Positions 61,955 to 64,000 of a DNA stretch of 64,000 nucleotides are shown in pieces; positions within the stretch are counted from its first letter, which is position 1, and every line of letters starts with the position of its first letter. The translations under genes and the position numbers were made by a program. The stretch spans positions 186,001 through 250,000 of the forward strand of contig NZ_FNRV01000001.1 of NCBI RefSeq assembly GCF_900105115.1, in the 5' to 3' direction. The notes under the pieces are model-generated. The model searched no databases and was not told the origin of the DNA. It worked only from the letters and a program-made list of their open reading frames with translations. The stretch is from Pseudomonas mohnii (GTDB taxonomy: Bacteria > Pseudomonadota > Gammaproteobacteria > Pseudomonadales > Pseudomonadaceae).

Positions 61955-63370
61955 TCACACCTGGATCGCCTTCACTTCGGCGAATTCGTTGAGCCCCTCC
62001 TCCCCCCACTCCCGTCCGTTGCCGGATTGTTTGTAGCCGCCGAAAGGCGCCTGATAGTTGAAGGCCGCGCCATTGAGGAAACATTGGCCAGCCCGCAGTT
62101 GCCGACCCAGTTGCAAGGCGCGCTCGCTGCTGCCGGCCCAGACGCCGCTGGACAGGCCGAACGGCGAGTCATTGGCGATCTGGATCGCCTGCGCTTCATC
62201 CGCATAGGGAATCAGGCACAGCACCGGGCCAAAGATTTCTTCCTGGGCAATGCGCATGCGGTTGTCGACATCGGCAAACAGCGTCGGGCGAACGTAATGG
62301 CCGCGCTCGAAGTCCGGCGCCGAATCGCCACCGCACAGCAACCGCGCGCCTTCGGACTGACCGAGGCGGATGTAATCCTCAACGGTGCGGCGCTGCCCCG
62401 GCGAACACATCGGGCCGAGAAAACTCTGCGGATCGAGCGGGTCGCCCATGCGCAGGCTCAGGGTTTCCTCCAGCGCAATCTGCAGCGCTTCGGCATAACG
62501 GCTGGCCGGCAGCAACATGCGCGTCAGCGCGGTGCAGGTCTGCCCGGAGTTGATCATCACGTCCTGTACGCCGTAACGCACCGCTGCGGCCAGATCGGCG
62601 TCCTCGGCAATCAGCAGCGGCGACTTGCCGCCCAGCTCCAGGCACACCCGCTTCACCGATGGCGCCGCCGCTTGTGCAACGCGCACGCCAGCGCCGGTGG
62701 AACCGGTGAACGACACCATGTCGACGTCCGGGTGCCTGGCCAGAGCCTCACCCACCTTGGAACCCGGCCCGCTGACCAGGTTGAAGACCCCGGCGGGCAG
62801 GCCGATATCCTCGATCATCTGCGCCAGCAGAAACGCGTGCAGCGGCGTTTCCTGGCTTGGCTTGACCACCACCGTGCAACCGGCGGCCAAGGCTGGCGCG
62901 AGTTTGCCGATCAACTGGTGCAGGGGGTAATTCCACGGATTGATGAACGCGCACACACCCACGGCTTCGCGGACCACCAGCGAGTTACCGACTTCACGCA
63001 CCTCGTCCATCAAACCGGCGAGTCCGATGTACTGCTCCAGGCCAATGATCGGCCCGTCGACCTGCACCGAACGGCACCATTGCACCGGCATACCCAGTTC
63101 AGTGGTAATCACTGCGGCCATTTCATCGGCACGGGCGCGCAATTGCTCGGCCAGCGCCCGGATATAACCGGCGCGCACGCTGGACGGCGCCTGCGACCAG
63201 GGCCCGAAGGCCCGACGGGCAGCGGCGACGGCGTTGTCGACATCCCGCTCATCACCCAGGGGCACGCGGCCGGCGATTTCTTCGGTGGCCGGGTTGATGA
63301 CCTCGGCGATGCCTCGCCCCGACGGGGTTTGCCAGCGTCCATCAATAAACAGTGCCTTGTGATCAAGCAT
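61955..63370 (-). CDS. NAD(P)-dependent aldehyde dehydrogenase
   Basis: A 471-residue aldehyde dehydrogenase. The cofactor region is PWNYPLHQLIGKLAPALAAGCTVVVKPS near 145, the general base Glu is in VCLELGGKSP near 245 and the catalytic Cys is in INSGQTCTALTRML near 280. The C-terminus has PFGGYKQSGNGREWGEEGL. It oxidises an aldehyde to a carboxylate, probably one formed by the adjacent transaminase. It overlaps the aminotransferase gene by eight bases. Confidence 0.94.
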   Translation of the reverse strand: MLDHKALFIDGRWQTPSGRGIAEVINPATEEIAGRVPLGDERDVDNAVAAARRAFGPWSQAPSSVRAGYIRALAEQLRARADEMAAVITTELGMPVQWCRSVQVDGPIIGLEQYIGLAGLMDEVREVGNSLVVREAVGVCAFINPWNYPLHQLIGKLAPALAAGCTVVVKPSQETPLHAFLLAQMIEDIGLPAGVFNLVSGPGSKVGEALARHPDVDMVSFTGSTGAGVRVAQAAAPSVKRVCLELGGKSPLLIAEDADLAAAVRYGVQDVMINSGQTCTALTRMLLPASRYAEALQIALEETLSLRMGDPLDPQSFLGPMCSPGQRRTVEDYIRLGQSEGARLLCGGDSAPDFERGHYVRPTLFADVDNRMRIAQEEIFGPVLCLIPYADEAQAIQIANDSPFGLSSGVWAGSSERALQLGRQLRAGQCFLNGAAFNYQAPFGGYKQSGNGREWGEEGLNEFAEVKAIQV

Positions 63371-64000
63371 GAACCTGAGCCTCCATCAATTCCTGGGCGC
63401 AACGGGCGATGCGCTGGCAGGCATCGCGCAACGGCGCCGCCCCCACCACCAACCCGAGGCGAATGTGTCCGGCGGCGCTCGGGCCAAAGGCTTCGCCGGC
63501 CAGCACCGACACGCCGTGGCGATCGAGCAGACGGTCGGCAAATGCCTGGGCGCTGAGGCCGGTTTCGCGGATATCGACCATCACGAACATGCCGCCATCG
63601 GGCTTCAGCGCACGCACGCCGGGGCAATCGGCCAGGCTTTCGCACACCAGATCACGGCGCTGACGATAGGCTTCGCGCATGGCCTCCAGTTCCGGCAACT
63701 GGCTTTCCAATGCGACCACTGCGGCGTCCTGGATAAAGTCCGGCGAGCCGTAGAGCATGCACAGCGCCAGGTTTTCCAGATGCGCGGACAAAGACAGCGG
63801 CGCCACCACCCAACCCACGCGCCAACCGGTCATGGCGTGGGATTTCGACAGGCTATTGAGGGTCGCGGTGCGCTCGGCCATGCCCGGCAGACTCGCCGGG
63901 CTGACGTGTTCGCCTTCAAACAGCAGCTCGCTGTAGACCTCATCGGAAATCAGCCACAGATCGTGGGCGATGCACAGTTCGGCCAAGGCCTCCCAAGTGC
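63363..64000 (-). CDS. Class I aminotransferase, 5' part beyond the window
   Basis: The C-terminal 211 or so residues of a PLP aminotransferase; the gene continues past 64000. Visible are SDEVYSELLFEGEHVSP, the PLP lysine in [20 protein letters not shown] and GVSVLAGEAFGPSAAGHIRLGLV near the end. It is clearly paralogous to the aminotransferase half of the fusion at 49231 but has no ABC domain, since it stops at 63363. AruH-like arginine-pyruvate transaminase is a candidate function. It is coupled to the aldehyde dehydrogenase gene. Confidence 0.92.
   Translation of the reverse strand, partial: TWEALAELCIAHDLWLISDEVYSELLFEGEHVSPASLPGMAERTATLNSLSKSHAMTGWRVGWVVAPLSLSAHLENLALCMLYGSPDFIQDAAVVALESQLPELEAMREAYRQRRDLVCESLADCPGVRALKPDGGMFVMVDIRETGLSAQAFADRLLDRHGVSVLAGEAFGPSAAGHIRLGLVVGAAPLRDACQRIARCAQELMEAQVHA

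Noticed and set aside
62027..63556. 509-codon plus-strand frame
   Set aside because: Antisense to aldehyde dehydrogenase and aminotransferase genes.

Overview
The window looks like chromosomal DNA of a Pseudomonas of the P. fluorescens group. The evidence is high-GC codon use, a split three-gene pntAA-pntAB-pntB operon, an OprD porin, REP-type inverted repeats built on a GAGCGAGCTTGCTCGC core in several intergenic gaps, and a nit1C cluster of the kind known from fluorescent pseudomonads. No rRNA, tRNA, CRISPR array or intact insertion sequence was seen.

Layout. 1-2.1 kb is a lower-GC stretch of broken genes: a decayed inositol-monophosphatase-type gene, a frameshifted DUF2251-like gene and a truncated membrane protein, with two AT-rich palindromes. 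2.1-10.2 kb holds an AraC regulator, the pnt transhydrogenase operon, and a leftward operon of a Baeyer-Villiger monooxygenase, an acyl-ester hydrolase and an outer-membrane protein. This operon resembles the MekA/MekB methyl-ketone pathway. 10.5-18.7 kb is a complete nit1C cluster (nitB-nitH leftward, nitA rightward), the set linked to cyanide assimilation and nitrogen starvation. It has a visible sigma-54 promoter and repeated candidate NitA sites between nitA and nitB.

18.7-36 kb is a catabolic region. It contains a leftward operon (DsbA-like, Old Yellow Enzyme, FAD monooxygenase, LysR) divergent from a three-subunit molybdenum hydroxylase with a tri-haem cytochrome. It continues with an OprD porin, an ActP-like symporter with its DUF485 partner, a second FAD monooxygenase, a VOC protein, a TetR regulator, an MFS transporter and a second PF13557-like outer-membrane protein. 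The substrate is not evident; an aromatic or heteroaromatic compound is a reasonable guess.

36-44.2 kb holds an unusual fusion of an LPG-synthase-type membrane domain to an MgtA-like P-type ATPase, then MarC, a cation/proton antiporter with an ANR-like box, and a DUF2878 / DUF3833 / chalcone-isomerase-like set whose promoters carry TGTACA-N12-TGTAYA boxes typical of LitR/PplR light-responsive regulators. 44.2-51.3 kb is an amino-acid-type uptake locus: an AstE-like hydrolase, a TetR regulator, a DMT exporter, two permeases, a binding protein, and a single polypeptide joining an aminotransferase to the ABC ATPase. The same inverted repeat lies in front of the two ends of this locus, suggesting one TetR regulon. 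51.4-55.2 kb is a NodT/HlyD/DUF2955 efflux operon, followed by a glycine-zipper protein and an NQO1-like oxidoreductase. 56.6-64 kb is a leftward operon of a peptide-type ABC importer, an aldehyde dehydrogenase and an aminotransferase cut by the window edge. This aminotransferase is a paralogue of the one in the fusion.
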